Position numbers and translations under genes: made by a program. A stretch of 64,000 bases of DNA from Micromonospora avicenniae. Its GTDB lineage: Bacteria > Actinomycetota > Actinomycetes > Mycobacteriales > Micromonosporaceae. The notes beneath the pieces are model-generated. The model was not told the DNA's origin. It did no database searches and saw only the letters and a program-made list of their open reading frames with translations. The stretch covers positions 21,452-85,451 of the forward strand of contig NZ_FTNF01000024.1 in NCBI RefSeq assembly GCF_900156065.1, in the 5' to 3' direction. Shown one piece after another: positions 50,221 through 58,381 of the stretch. Position 1 is the first letter of the stretch. Every line of letters starts with the position of its first letter.

Positions 50221-52089
50221 CTACAGCCCTCCCGCGGCCTGTTCCCGCAGCGCCCGGGCGTGCTGCTCCAGCGAGAGCAGCTCACCGAAGAGCGCGAAGT
50301 ACTCGTCCTTGTTGCTGATCGGGTTGATCCGTTGGATCCGGGACTTGAGGTCCTTGATCCGGGCGGTCACCGATCCCCACTGCAGCCGGGCCACGGTCAC
50401 CGAGACGTACCGGGGGTCCGGCTCGCCGTCGATCCGCAGCGGCTCGACGGCGAGTTCCGCGACGAGCGCCTGGCCGGCGAGGTCGGCACAGGCGTCCCGG
50501 ACCGACTCGATCCACACCGCCCCGCCGGGCGCGGCCGCCGCCCCGCCGGCCGCCGCGATCGCCTCGCGTACCGCCACGTGGACGGGGTGCCGGTATTCGG
50601 AGGCCTCCACCGCGTCGAACATCGGTCCGGCGAGCACCGGCTGCTGGAGGGCGAGCTTCAACGCCTCGCGCTCGACCATCGACTGCGGGCTGTCCACGGC
50701 CGGCCCGGCGGCGGGTCGGGGCGCCCGGGCGGTTGTCTCGCGACCGTCCGCGCCCGATGCCGCGGTCTGCACCGCCCGCTGCACCGGCTCGATCTCCATG
50801 CCCAGGTCGCCGGCGAGCTTACGGATGTACTCGGGCCGCTTCTCCCGGTCCTTGATCTTGGCGACCAGCGGCGCGGCCCGGCGCATCGCCTCCACCCGCC
50901 CGTCGACGGTGTCGAGGTCGTAGCGGCTGATGACGTGCCGCAGCGCGAAGTCGACCAGCGGCTCGCGGCGCGCGACCAGGTCGCGTACGGCCAGGTCGCC
51001 CTTGGCCAGGCGCAGCTCGCACGGGTCCATGTTGTCGGGGCTGACCGCGATGAAGGTACGCCCGACGAAGCGCTGGTCGTCGTCGAACGCGCGCAGGGCC
51101 GCCTTCTGCCCGGCGGCGTCCCCGTCGAAGGTGAAGATGATCTCGCCGGCCACGGCGTCGGTGTCGAGCAGGAGCCGGCGCAGCACGCCGATGTGGTCGG
51201 CGCCGAACGCGGTGCCGCAGGTGGCCACGGCAGTGGTGACGCCGGCCAGGTGACAGGCCATCACGTCGGTGTAGCCCTCCACGACGACGACTTTGCCCTG
51301 CTTGGCGATCTCCCGTTTGGCCTGGTCGATGCCGTAGAGGACGTGCGACTTCTTGTAGAGCGGCGTCTCGGGGGTGTTCAGGTACTTCGGGCCGTCGTCA
51401 TCGTCGAAGAGCTTGCGCGCACCGAAGCCGATCACGTCTCCGGTGAGGTCCCGGATCGGCCAGAGCAGCCGGCGGCGGAAGCGGTCGATGAGCGATCCCG
51501 ACCGGGCCGGACGCGACAGCCCGGCGGTGACCAGCTCGTCGGCGGTGAAGCCACGCTGGCGCAGATGCTTGGTGAGCTGGTCCCAGGCGTCCGGGGCGAA
51601 GCCGCAGGTGTACCGCTCGGCGGCCGCGCGGTCGAAGCCACGCGAGGCCAGGAACTCGCGGGCCGGTCGGGCGGCGGCGGTGGTGAGCTGGGACTGGTAG
51701 AACTCGACCGCGGCGGCGTGCGCGGCGACCAGCCGCTGCCGCTGCCCCTGCTGTGGCCGGCTCCGCGACGGGCCCGAGTCGGTCTCCACGTACCGCAGCT
51801 GGATCCCGGCGCGGCCGGCGAGCCGCTCGACCGCCTCGACGAAGCTGAGATGGTCGGCGTCCATCAGGAACTTGATCGCGTCGCCGCCCGCACCGCAGCC
51901 GAAGCAGTACCACACGTTGCGTGCCGGCGACACGTTGAACGAGGGGCTCTTCTCGTCGTGGAACGGGCACAGCCCCTTGAGGTTGCCGCCGCCTGCGGAC
52001 CGGAGCGTCACCGTCTCGGAGATGATCTCCTCGATCGAGGTGCGCTCGCGGACCAGCGCGATGTCCTCGTCCCGGATCCGCCCCGCCAT
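50221..52089 (-). CDS. dnaG: DNA primase
   Basis: 622 residues. N-terminal CHC2 zinc finger GLCPFHDEKSPSFNV followed by WYCFGCGAGGD (Cys-His-Cys-Cys), an RNA polymerase core with GYTDVMACHLAG-type TOPRIM segment (VVVVEGYTDVMACH, FTFDGDAAG with DxD acidic motif) and a helicase-binding-like C-terminus. Makes RNA primers for lagging-strand synthesis with DnaB. ATG at 52089 starts MAGRIRDEDIALVRERT, normal for actinomycetes. Divergent LtrA-like gene 134 nt away. Confidence 0.95.
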   Translation of the reverse strand: MAGRIRDEDIALVRERTSIEEIISETVTLRSAGGGNLKGLCPFHDEKSPSFNVSPARNVWYCFGCGAGGDAIKFLMDADHLSFVEAVERLAGRAGIQLRYVETDSGPSRSRPQQGQRQRLVAAHAAAVEFYQSQLTTAAARPAREFLASRGFDRAAAERYTCGFAPDAWDQLTKHLRQRGFTADELVTAGLSRPARSGSLIDRFRRRLLWPIRDLTGDVIGFGARKLFDDDDGPKYLNTPETPLYKKSHVLYGIDQAKREIAKQGKVVVVEGYTDVMACHLAGVTTAVATCGTAFGADHIGVLRRLLLDTDAVAGEIIFTFDGDAAGQKAALRAFDDDQRFVGRTFIAVSPDNMDPCELRLAKGDLAVRDLVARREPLVDFALRHVISRYDLDTVDGRVEAMRRAAPLVAKIKDREKRPEYIRKLAGDLGMEIEPVQRAVQTAASGADGRETTARAPRPAAGPAVDSPQSMVEREALKLALQQPVLAGPMFDAVEASEYRHPVHVAVREAIAAAGGAAAAPGGAVWIESVRDACADLAGQALVAELAVEPLRIDGEPDPRYVSVTVARLQWGSVTARIKDLKSRIQRINPISNKDEYFALFGELLSLEQHARALREQAAGGL

Positions 52090-52223
52090 CGGCCACCCCC
52101 TCGGGTTACATCCTGCCCTGCCGGACCGACGATCCGCCGCCGGGGGCACGCCGGGTGAGCCGGATCGCGAGGAGCTTGTCCAATCCGTCACAGGTACCGA
52201 CCCGGTGCGGCGAGCATGGGCAG

Positions 52224-53420
52224 ATGAGGAGGTGGCAGAAGCGGACGGCAGGATGGGGCCGACGGGTCCTGGGTCGGCCGATGGCCACCGGCGACGAGGC
52301 CGGCCACCGGCACGCCACCTGGTTCGAGCTCTTCTTCGACGTGATCTTCGTCTTCGCGCTGGCGGCCGTGGTGGACCGGCTCGGCGAGGACACGACCCCC
52401 CGGCCGAGCAGCGTGATCACGGTGTTCGGGCTCTTCCTGGTGGTCCAGTGGGCCTGGGTGGGGCACGCCTACTACGCCACCCGGTACGAAGCGGATGATC
52501 TGTCGCACCGGCTGTTGCTACTGCTCGCGCTGCTCGGCGCCGGGGCGATCACCCTCGGCGTGGACGAGGTGCCCACCGGCGAGATGCTGCCGGTCGGCTA
52601 CCTGATCGTCCGTGGCGTGCTGCTCCTGCTCTACCTCCGGGGCCGCCCCGACACCGAGGTGGCCCGGATGGGCACCCGCGTCTATCTGATCGGCTTCGGG
52701 CTCGGCTGGCTGATCTGGCTGGCCTCGCTGGCCGCCCCCGGGCATCTGCGGCCGGCGTTCTGGATCACCGGCACGGCGATCGAGCTCGTCACGCCCTGGT
52801 TCGGCTACCGCTGGCTGAGCCGGTGGCCGGTGGACGTCCGGCACCTGCCGGAACGGGTCGGCCAGTTCATCATCATCGTGCTCGGCAGCACGGTGGCCAA
52901 TCTGCTCGCCACCGTGCCGAACCACCCCGACCAGAAGATGGCCCTCACCGCGGCGCTGGCCTTCACCGTGCCGGCGGCGATCTGGTGGATCTACGCCACC
53001 TTCGTCACCAGTGGCATCCCCATCCACCGGCTGCGCGGCGGCCAGCCCTACGCCTACCTGCACTACCTGCTCGGTGGCGGCCTGCTGTTGCTCGGCTGGG
53101 CGCTCGGGCAGGCGGTCCGGACGGTCCATCGCGACGAGGCCCTGACCACGGAGGTACGCCTGCTGCTCGCCGGCTCGATCACCCTCTGGCTCCTCTGCGG
53201 GTTGGGCCTGTACTGGCTGGCGATCCGGGTCTCGCCCGGCGCCACGCTGCTCGCCGCGTACGGCATCGGCTCGGCCTGGGCGATCACCTTGATGGTCTCC
53301 TCGCCGTTCCTGCTGCTGGTGCTGCTCTGCGCGGCGATCGTCGGGTACGCCGTGTTGTTCACCTTCATGCTGGCCAGGGAACGGATCGCCCCGGGGACGG
53401 AGCTCACCGCTACCGACTGA
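52224..53420 (+). CDS. Low-temperature requirement A (LtrA)-like membrane protein
   Basis: 398 residues with about 12 membrane segments. The LtrA signature is HATWFELFFDVIFVFALAAV near residue 32, followed by AWVGHAYYATRYEADD and later VRHLPERVGQFIIIVLGST. Function of LtrA proteins is not established. ATG at 52224 (MRRWQKRTAGWG) has a positively charged lead; the frame is open to 52155 but lacks support. Confidence 0.82.
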   Translation: MRRWQKRTAGWGRRVLGRPMATGDEAGHRHATWFELFFDVIFVFALAAVVDRLGEDTTPRPSSVITVFGLFLVVQWAWVGHAYYATRYEADDLSHRLLLLLALLGAGAITLGVDEVPTGEMLPVGYLIVRGVLLLLYLRGRPDTEVARMGTRVYLIGFGLGWLIWLASLAAPGHLRPAFWITGTAIELVTPWFGYRWLSRWPVDVRHLPERVGQFIIIVLGSTVANLLATVPNHPDQKMALTAALAFTVPAAIWWIYATFVTSGIPIHRLRGGQPYAYLHYLLGGGLLLLGWALGQAVRTVHRDEALTTEVRLLLAGSITLWLLCGLGLYWLAIRVSPGATLLAAYGIGSAWAITLMVSSPFLLLVLLCAAIVGYAVLFTFMLARERIAPGTELTATD

Positions 53421-53467
53421 CCCGGCATCCGGGGTGGGTCACCGCGGCGCGCCGGGCCGGCCGGCGG

Positions 53468-53719
53468 TCACGCCGAACGGCCGACCTCCGCGGGGGCGTC
53501 ACCGATGCGAGGGAACGGTTCGATCGAGAAGACCACCTCGACCGGCACCTCGAAGTACGCGGCGATCCGCAGCGCCAGGTGCAGGCTGGGGCGGAACTCG
53601 CCCCGTTCCAGGTAGCCGACCGTCTGGTAGTGCACACCCAGCGCGTCGGCGAGCTGCCGCCGGGAGATGCCCCGCTCGGCCCGCAGCACCGCGATGCGGT
53701 TGTGCACGGTCTCGCTCAT
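53468..53719 (-). CDS. XRE-family HTH regulator
   Basis: 83 residues: HNRIAVLRAERGISRRQLAD, ALGVHYQTVGYLERGEFRPS, LALRIAAYFEVPVEVVF, the compact Xre/YozG-type helix-turn-helix. It is the third gene of the ABC exporter operon (10 nt after the permease). Likely regulates that operon. Confidence 0.88.
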   Translation of the reverse strand: MSETVHNRIAVLRAERGISRRQLADALGVHYQTVGYLERGEFRPSLHLALRIAAYFEVPVEVVFSIEPFPRIGDAPAEVGRSA

Positions 53720-53729
53720 CGCCGTCCTC

Positions 53730-54581
53730 TCAGATGATCTGCTGCATGGCCCGCTCCCGGCGTGCGGCCACCCGGGAGCCGGACTCGCGGCGGGCCATCC
53801 GCCGCAGCACGACGGGGGCCAGCACGAGCCCGAGCACCGCCCACGCGCCGAGCACGCCGAACGTCTCCAGGTGCCGCCACGACCCGCCGACCTCGACCGC
53901 GGCCAGCGCGTCCGGCAGCAGCGCCGAGCGCATGCCCAACCCTAGCCAGTAGACCGGGAAGGCCTGGGCGACGGCCTGGAGCCAGCCCGGGTAGCCGTTG
54001 ATCGGGTAGAAGATGCCGGAGAGCGCGATCAGCCCCATCATCGGCAGCATGACCAGCCCGAGGTTGCGCGGGTTCTCGATCAGCGACCCGATGACCGCGC
54101 CGAGGGGCAGGGTGGCCACCAGGCCGAGCACCGCCACCCAGAGCAGGGTGAGCCAGGCCGGCGCGCTGGTCAGCCGGAGCCCGTCCACGAGGAACAGCGA
54201 CGGGACGAGCTGGATGAGCATGCTCACCAGTGCGACCGTCGACATCAGGGTGAGCTTGCCGACGAGGTAGCCGAGCATGCCGTTCGGGGTGGCCTTGGCT
54301 CGCAGCAGCGTGCCGTCCTCGCGCTCGACGACGAGCTGCTGGGCGAGCGTGATCAGGCCGCCGAAGGCGAGCCCCATGCCGAGGACGCTGGGCAGCGTAC
54401 GGGAACCGAGGGAGAAGTCCGTGCCGGGCACCGTGGCGCCACGCATGAAGAAGATGGTGACCAGCAGTACCAGGGTCGGGAAGGCGTAGCCCCACAGGTC
54501 CTGTGCGTTGGTGAAGGTGTTGCGCAGCTCCGTCGTGCCGCGCCGGAATCCGGCCCGCACGGCCGCCGCGGTCGGGTTCAT
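53730..54581 (-). CDS. ABC-2 type permease
   Basis: 283 residues, six membrane segments. Features of ABC-2 exporters: AFPTLVLLVTIFFMRGATVP near residue 42, VVEREDGTLLRAKATPNG (coupling loop contacting the ATPase), MLPMMGLIALSGIFYPI and PVYWLGLGMRSALL. Starts with the ATPase stop overlapping by four bases (ATGA); another frame upstream is inside the ATPase. Substrate unknown. Confidence 0.88.
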   Translation of the reverse strand: MNPTAAAVRAGFRRGTTELRNTFTNAQDLWGYAFPTLVLLVTIFFMRGATVPGTDFSLGSRTLPSVLGMGLAFGGLITLAQQLVVEREDGTLLRAKATPNGMLGYLVGKLTLMSTVALVSMLIQLVPSLFLVDGLRLTSAPAWLTLLWVAVLGLVATLPLGAVIGSLIENPRNLGLVMLPMMGLIALSGIFYPINGYPGWLQAVAQAFPVYWLGLGMRSALLPDALAAVEVGGSWRHLETFGVLGAWAVLGLVLAPVVLRRMARRESGSRVAARRERAMQQII

Positions 54582-55552
54582 GCCTGCCTCCCCTGCTGCC
54601 ACGCCCGGGCCGCCGCGCTGCCTCGGGCCCCGGATTCCTGCTCGTAGACCAGTGCCATGTACGCGTCCTCCAGGTTGGGCCGGCGGACCTCCAGTTCCTG
54701 CACGTCGTCGCCGTACTGCCCGAACAGGTCGCGGAGGAAGGCCGTGGCGTCGGCTGCGGAGTGGACGAAGCGCTCGCCGTCCCGGGTCCAGCGGATCTCC
54801 GCGTTCCCGGCGACCCGGCGGGACAGCTCGTCCGGCGAACCGTCAGCGATGATGCGGCCGCCGGCCAGGATGAGGATCCGTTCGGCGAGCTTCTCCGCCT
54901 CGTCCAGATCGTGCGTGGTGAGCAGGATCGTGGTGTCGTCCAGGTCGGCCAGCCGGTGCACCAGCTCGTGGAACTCGCGACGGGCGGCCGGGTCGAACCC
55001 GACCGTCGGCTCGTCCAGGAAGAGCAACTCGGGACGGCCCACGATGCCGACGGCCACGTCGAGCCGACGACGTTGGCCCCCGGAGAGCTGGCCGACCCGT
55101 TTGCGGGCATTCCCGGCGAGACCGACGGCGTCCAGCAGTTCGTCGACCGGCCACGGCCGGCGGATCCGGTCGGTGGAGTAGGGGGCGTAGAAGGCGCCCA
55201 GGTGCGCCAGCAGCTCCCGGACCCGCCACTTGCCGTGGTCACGCCAGGACTGGAGCACCACCCCCATCCGGGCGCGCCAACGCTCGTCGCCCCGGCTCGG
55301 GTCGACGCCGAGGACCCGGACATCTCCCGCGGAGCGCATCCGGAAGCCTTCGAGGATCTCGATGGTGGTGGTCTTGCCGGCGCCGTTCGGGCCGAGCAGC
55401 GCGAGCACCTCGCCGCGCCGGGCGGTGAGGTCGACGCCGTGCAGCACGTCGACGGTGCCGTAGCGCATGCGCAGGTCGCGGACGTCGAGAACGACGTCTC
55501 CGTCGGGCGGGTGTGGAGCGGCAACGGTTCCTGGGAGCTCGACGGCGGTCAT
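54578..55552 (-). CDS. ABC transporter ATP-binding protein
   Basis: 324 residues. Walker A GPNGAGKTTTIEIL, signature LSGGQRRRLDVA, Walker B LLFLDEPTVGFDP, then LLTTHDLDEAEKLA (switch His). The C-terminal domain (RRVAGNAEIRWTRDGERFVH) is a regulatory extension. First gene of the exporter operon ATPase-permease-XRE. Upstream is the ATGTAG-N8-CTACAT dyad. Confidence 0.9.
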   Translation of the reverse strand: MTAVELPGTVAAPHPPDGDVVLDVRDLRMRYGTVDVLHGVDLTARRGEVLALLGPNGAGKTTTIEILEGFRMRSAGDVRVLGVDPSRGDERWRARMGVVLQSWRDHGKWRVRELLAHLGAFYAPYSTDRIRRPWPVDELLDAVGLAGNARKRVGQLSGGQRRRLDVAVGIVGRPELLFLDEPTVGFDPAARREFHELVHRLADLDDTTILLTTHDLDEAEKLAERILILAGGRIIADGSPDELSRRVAGNAEIRWTRDGERFVHSAADATAFLRDLFGQYGDDVQELEVRRPNLEDAYMALVYEQESGARGSAAARAWQQGRQA

Positions 55553-55586
55553 GACCCCTCCCTGGCTGACGAACTACTACGCCAGA

Positions 55587-55606
55587 ATGTAGCACCTCTA
55601 CTACAT
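55587..55606 (-). promoter_or_regulatory. Operator dyad ATGTAG-N8-CTACAT before the ABC operon
   Basis: Perfect 6 bp arms at 55587-55592 and 55601-55606, with flanking CTAC/GTAG words, 35-54 nt upstream of the ATPase start. It overlaps a TACATT-like -10 on the minus strand. The XRE product is the likely ligand, by position only. Confidence 0.45.
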
Positions 55607-55705
55607 CTCGGGGTAGACACACTGCCGCCCACTGATTCGCCATTCCGGGCCGGAGACGCCAGTGGGGTGGGACACCCGCCCCACCCCACGATGCGTACCG
55701 TCAGC

Positions 55706-56536
55706 TCAGGCGGCCAGCGCCTCCTCGGCCTCCGCCTGCCGCCGCCACGCGGGCTTGCAGGCCCGCCAGCTCTCGTCGTCCATGCCCCGGCGCCAGTAGC
55801 CGGAGATGGAGCACATCTCCCGGGGCACGCCCCGCTCGACGCGCAGCAGCCGACGCAGTTCCTTCACGAACGTCGCCTCGCCGTGCACGAACGCGTGCAC
55901 GGTGCCGGGCGGGAAGTCGAACGTCCGTACGGCCTCCACGAGCACCTCGCCCACCGGCCGGGCGGCCCGGTGCAGCCAGTAGAGCTCGACCTCTCCCCGG
56001 CTGATCAGCGGCAGCTCGTCGGCCGGGCCGTCGACCTCGACGAAGACCTTCGCCGGCGCGCCGGACGGCAGCCGCTCCAGCGACGCGGCGATCGCCGGCA
56101 GGGCGCTCTCGTCCCCGACCAGCAGGTGCCAGTCCGCCGCCGGGCTCGGGGCGTACGCGCCACCCGGGCCGACGAAGTACACCGGATCGCCGGGACGCAG
56201 GCCGGCCGCCCAGGGCCCGGCGAGCCCCTCGTCACCGTGGTGCACCACGTCGACGGTGAGCTCCCCGGCTCGCGCGTCCCATGCCCGCACGGTGTACGTC
56301 CGCAGGCGTGGCCAGTGCGAGCGCGGCAGGTCGCGGCGGACGGCCTCCAGGTCGTACGGCGACGGGTGGGCCACGTGCGGCTGCGGGAAGACCACCTTTA
56401 TGTAGTGGTCGGTGAACTCGCCCACCGGCAGGCCGGTCAGCTCCTCACCACCGAGAACCAGCCGGATCAGGCGCGGGGCGGGCCGCTCGACACGCGCTAC
56501 CTCGGCCCTGGTGACCTTCGTACGGCGCTCCGTCAT
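55706..56536 (-). CDS. Siderophore-interacting protein (ferric-siderophore reductase)
   Basis: 276 residues. FAD-binding beta barrel with RTYTVRAWD (RxYxVR, about residue 80), a NAD(P)-like domain (WHLLVGDESALPAIAASL) and the C-terminal motif ISGYWRRGMDDESWR typical of ViuB/SIP proteins, which reduce ferric siderophores in the cytoplasm. ATG at 56536. An iron box lies 6-24 nt upstream, so it is likely derepressed under iron limitation. Confidence 0.92.
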   Translation of the reverse strand: MTERRTKVTRAEVARVERPAPRLIRLVLGGEELTGLPVGEFTDHYIKVVFPQPHVAHPSPYDLEAVRRDLPRSHWPRLRTYTVRAWDARAGELTVDVVHHGDEGLAGPWAAGLRPGDPVYFVGPGGAYAPSPAADWHLLVGDESALPAIAASLERLPSGAPAKVFVEVDGPADELPLISRGEVELYWLHRAARPVGEVLVEAVRTFDFPPGTVHAFVHGEATFVKELRRLLRVERGVPREMCSISGYWRRGMDDESWRACKPAWRRQAEAEEALAA

Positions 56537-56541
56537 ATTGG

Positions 56542-56560
56542 TTAGGTTACCCTAACCTTC
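56542..56560. promoter_or_regulatory. IdeR/DmdR-type iron box
   Basis: The 19 bases at 56542-56560, beginning TTAGGTTACCCTAACC, agree with 15 of 19 positions of the consensus TTAGGTTAGGCTAACCTAA as I recall it. They sit between the start of the siderophore-interacting gene and the end of the dGTPase gene, overlapping the dGTPase stop codon. Confidence 0.85.
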
Positions 56561-57826
56561 TCCGGCCGCCGGGCGGGGTCCGCCATCTCCGGCCAGGCGA
56601 GCGTGCCAGGCGACCGCAGCGGGGTCGGTCAGCGAGGCGACCTGGTCGATCACCACACGAAGCCGCGCGTCGTCGTCCGGGGCCGCCCGCCACAGCGGGG
56701 CGAAGACCGGGTCGAGCCCCTCCGGCGCCCGGGCCACCAGAGCGGCGACCAACTCGGCGAGCACCTGCCGCTGCCACTCGTACCGGGCGCGCGCGCCGGG
56801 GCGACGCATCACGTAGCGCAGCGCGATCCCCTTGAGCAGCGCGCAGCGGGCCCGCACCTCCCGGGGCAGCACCAGGTCCGCCGCGTACCGGCGGTGCGGG
56901 CCGGGGCCGAAGCGGTCCTCCGTGGCGGAGACCGCGGTGGAGACGAAGCGGCCGGTCAGCACGCTGGTCGTGGCCTTGAGCGCAGCCTGGGCGCGGTGGC
57001 TGCCGTCGTAGCCGACGAGCGGAGCGAGCACCGGATCGGCGAGGAGGTCGACCAGCACCTCACCGAGGTCGGCCGTCGACTCGCGGGAGTAGCTCGCCGC
57101 CACGTCGGCGCAGAGCGCGGCACGTTCGCCGGCGTCGTCGAGCAGTGGCCGCAGCGACACGTACCCGCTATGGATGCCGTCCTCGACGTCGTGGACCGAG
57201 TACGCCACGTCGTCCGCCCAGTCCATCACCTGCGCCTCCAGGCAGCGCTGTTCCCCGGGCGGCGCGCCGGCGCGGATCCAGTCGAACACGTCGGCGTCGT
57301 CGGCGTACACGCCGAACTTGCGGCGCTCCGGGCGGCGCGGCCACGGGTACTTGCTGACCGCGTCGAGCGAGGCACGGGTGAGGTTCAGACCGGCGGAGGA
57401 ACCGTCGGGGGCGAACACCTTCGCCTCCAATCGGATCAGCACCCGCAGCGTCTGCGCGTTGCCCTCGAAGCCGCCGCAGTCGCTGGCCAGCAGGTCCAGG
57501 GCGGCTTCGCCGTTGTGCCCGAACGGCGGGTGCCCGAGGTCGTGGGCGAGCCCGGCGACGTCCACCACGTCCGGGTCACAGCCCAGCCGGGCGCCCATCT
57601 CCCGGGCGATCTGCGCGACCTCCAGCGAGTGCGTCAGCCGGGTACGCAAGAAATCGTCGGTGCCCGCCGTGTGCACCTGGGTCTTCGCGGCCAACCGCCG
57701 GAACGCCGCCGAGTGCAGCACCCGGGCGCGGTCCCGCTCGTACGGGGACCGGCCGTGCCCGGTGTCCTTGGGCGCTTCCGTGACCCGCCGCTGCGCGTCC
57801 GGCGTGTCGAACGGCTGCCCGCTCAA
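56552..57826 (-). CDS. dgt: Deoxyguanosinetriphosphate triphosphohydrolase (HD domain)
   Basis: 424 residues. HD phosphohydrolase with TRLTHSLEVAQIAREMG (first His), LAHDLGHPPFGHNGE (HD pair), and EAQVMDWADDVAYSVHDVEDG (later His/Asp). Hydrolyses dGTP or other dNTPs to nucleoside and triphosphate, controlling dNTP pools. TTG at 57826 gives the usual N-terminus (MSGQPFDTPDAQRR). Adjacent to a VOC protein (9 nt apart) in the same direction. Confidence 0.92.
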   Translation of the reverse strand: MSGQPFDTPDAQRRVTEAPKDTGHGRSPYERDRARVLHSAAFRRLAAKTQVHTAGTDDFLRTRLTHSLEVAQIAREMGARLGCDPDVVDVAGLAHDLGHPPFGHNGEAALDLLASDCGGFEGNAQTLRVLIRLEAKVFAPDGSSAGLNLTRASLDAVSKYPWPRRPERRKFGVYADDADVFDWIRAGAPPGEQRCLEAQVMDWADDVAYSVHDVEDGIHSGYVSLRPLLDDAGERAALCADVAASYSRESTADLGEVLVDLLADPVLAPLVGYDGSHRAQAALKATTSVLTGRFVSTAVSATEDRFGPGPHRRYAADLVLPREVRARCALLKGIALRYVMRRPGARARYEWQRQVLAELVAALVARAPEGLDPVFAPLWRAAPDDDARLRVVIDQVASLTDPAAVAWHARLAGDGGPRPAAGEG

Positions 57827-57835
57827 CCGGTCGTC

Positions 57836-58186
57836 CTAGTCACGTTGCCGAAGTACGCAGAACTCGTTGCCCTCCGGGTCGGCGAGTACCGTCCAGTCGA
57901 CAGCGGCCTGCCCGACGTCGACGTGGCGTGCACCCATGTCGACCAGCCGCTCGACCTCCGCCTCGCGGTCGTCGGGACGCAGGTCCAGGTGGAGCCGGTT
58001 CTTGGTCTCCTTGCCCTCGGTGACCGGCACGAAGACAATGCCGGGAAGCCGCTCCGGCGACTGCCGGATCTCCACCTCGTCGGGCTTCTCGGTGACGACC
58101 TGGTAGCCGAGGGCCTCGGCCCACCACCGGGCCAGCCGGGGCGGATCGTGGGCGTCGACGGTCAGGCTCTCCCAGACGCTGGTCAT
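57836..58186 (-). CDS. VOC-family protein (glyoxalase/bleomycin-resistance fold)
   Basis: 116 residues. ESLTVDAHDPPRLARWWAEA, GIVFVPVTEGKETKNRLHLD, VDWTVLADPEGNEFCVL are the beta-alpha-beta-beta-beta repeats of the VOC fold. Function unassigned. ATG at 58186 follows GGAAGGTGG; a longer frame to 58342 adds unrelated sequence. Confidence 0.85.
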   Translation of the reverse strand: MTSVWESLTVDAHDPPRLARWWAEALGYQVVTEKPDEVEIRQSPERLPGIVFVPVTEGKETKNRLHLDLRPDDREAEVERLVDMGARHVDVGQAAVDWTVLADPEGNEFCVLRQRD

Positions 58187-58381
58187 GCAGCCACCTTCCG
58201 CATCGACGGAGTACGAGCGAGCCAAGGTTACGCCCACGACCGCCGCGCGGCTTGCCGGCGATACCCGCTCGCGGGATGACAGTTCCCGGGTCGGGGCCGG
58301 GTGAATCCGCCACGGCAACCCGGATCCGGCCGCGCCGGACAAGCCGGCGGCGGGACGTCGACCGCCCCGCCGCCGGCCCGG

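Noticed and set aside
49858..52158. 766-codon + frame opposite dnaG
   Set aside because: Shadow of primase codons with Arg/Val/Gly bias.
53421..53467. GC-rich palindromic words between LtrA-like and XRE genes as terminator
   Set aside because: Arms do not pair over more than a few bases when checked in order.
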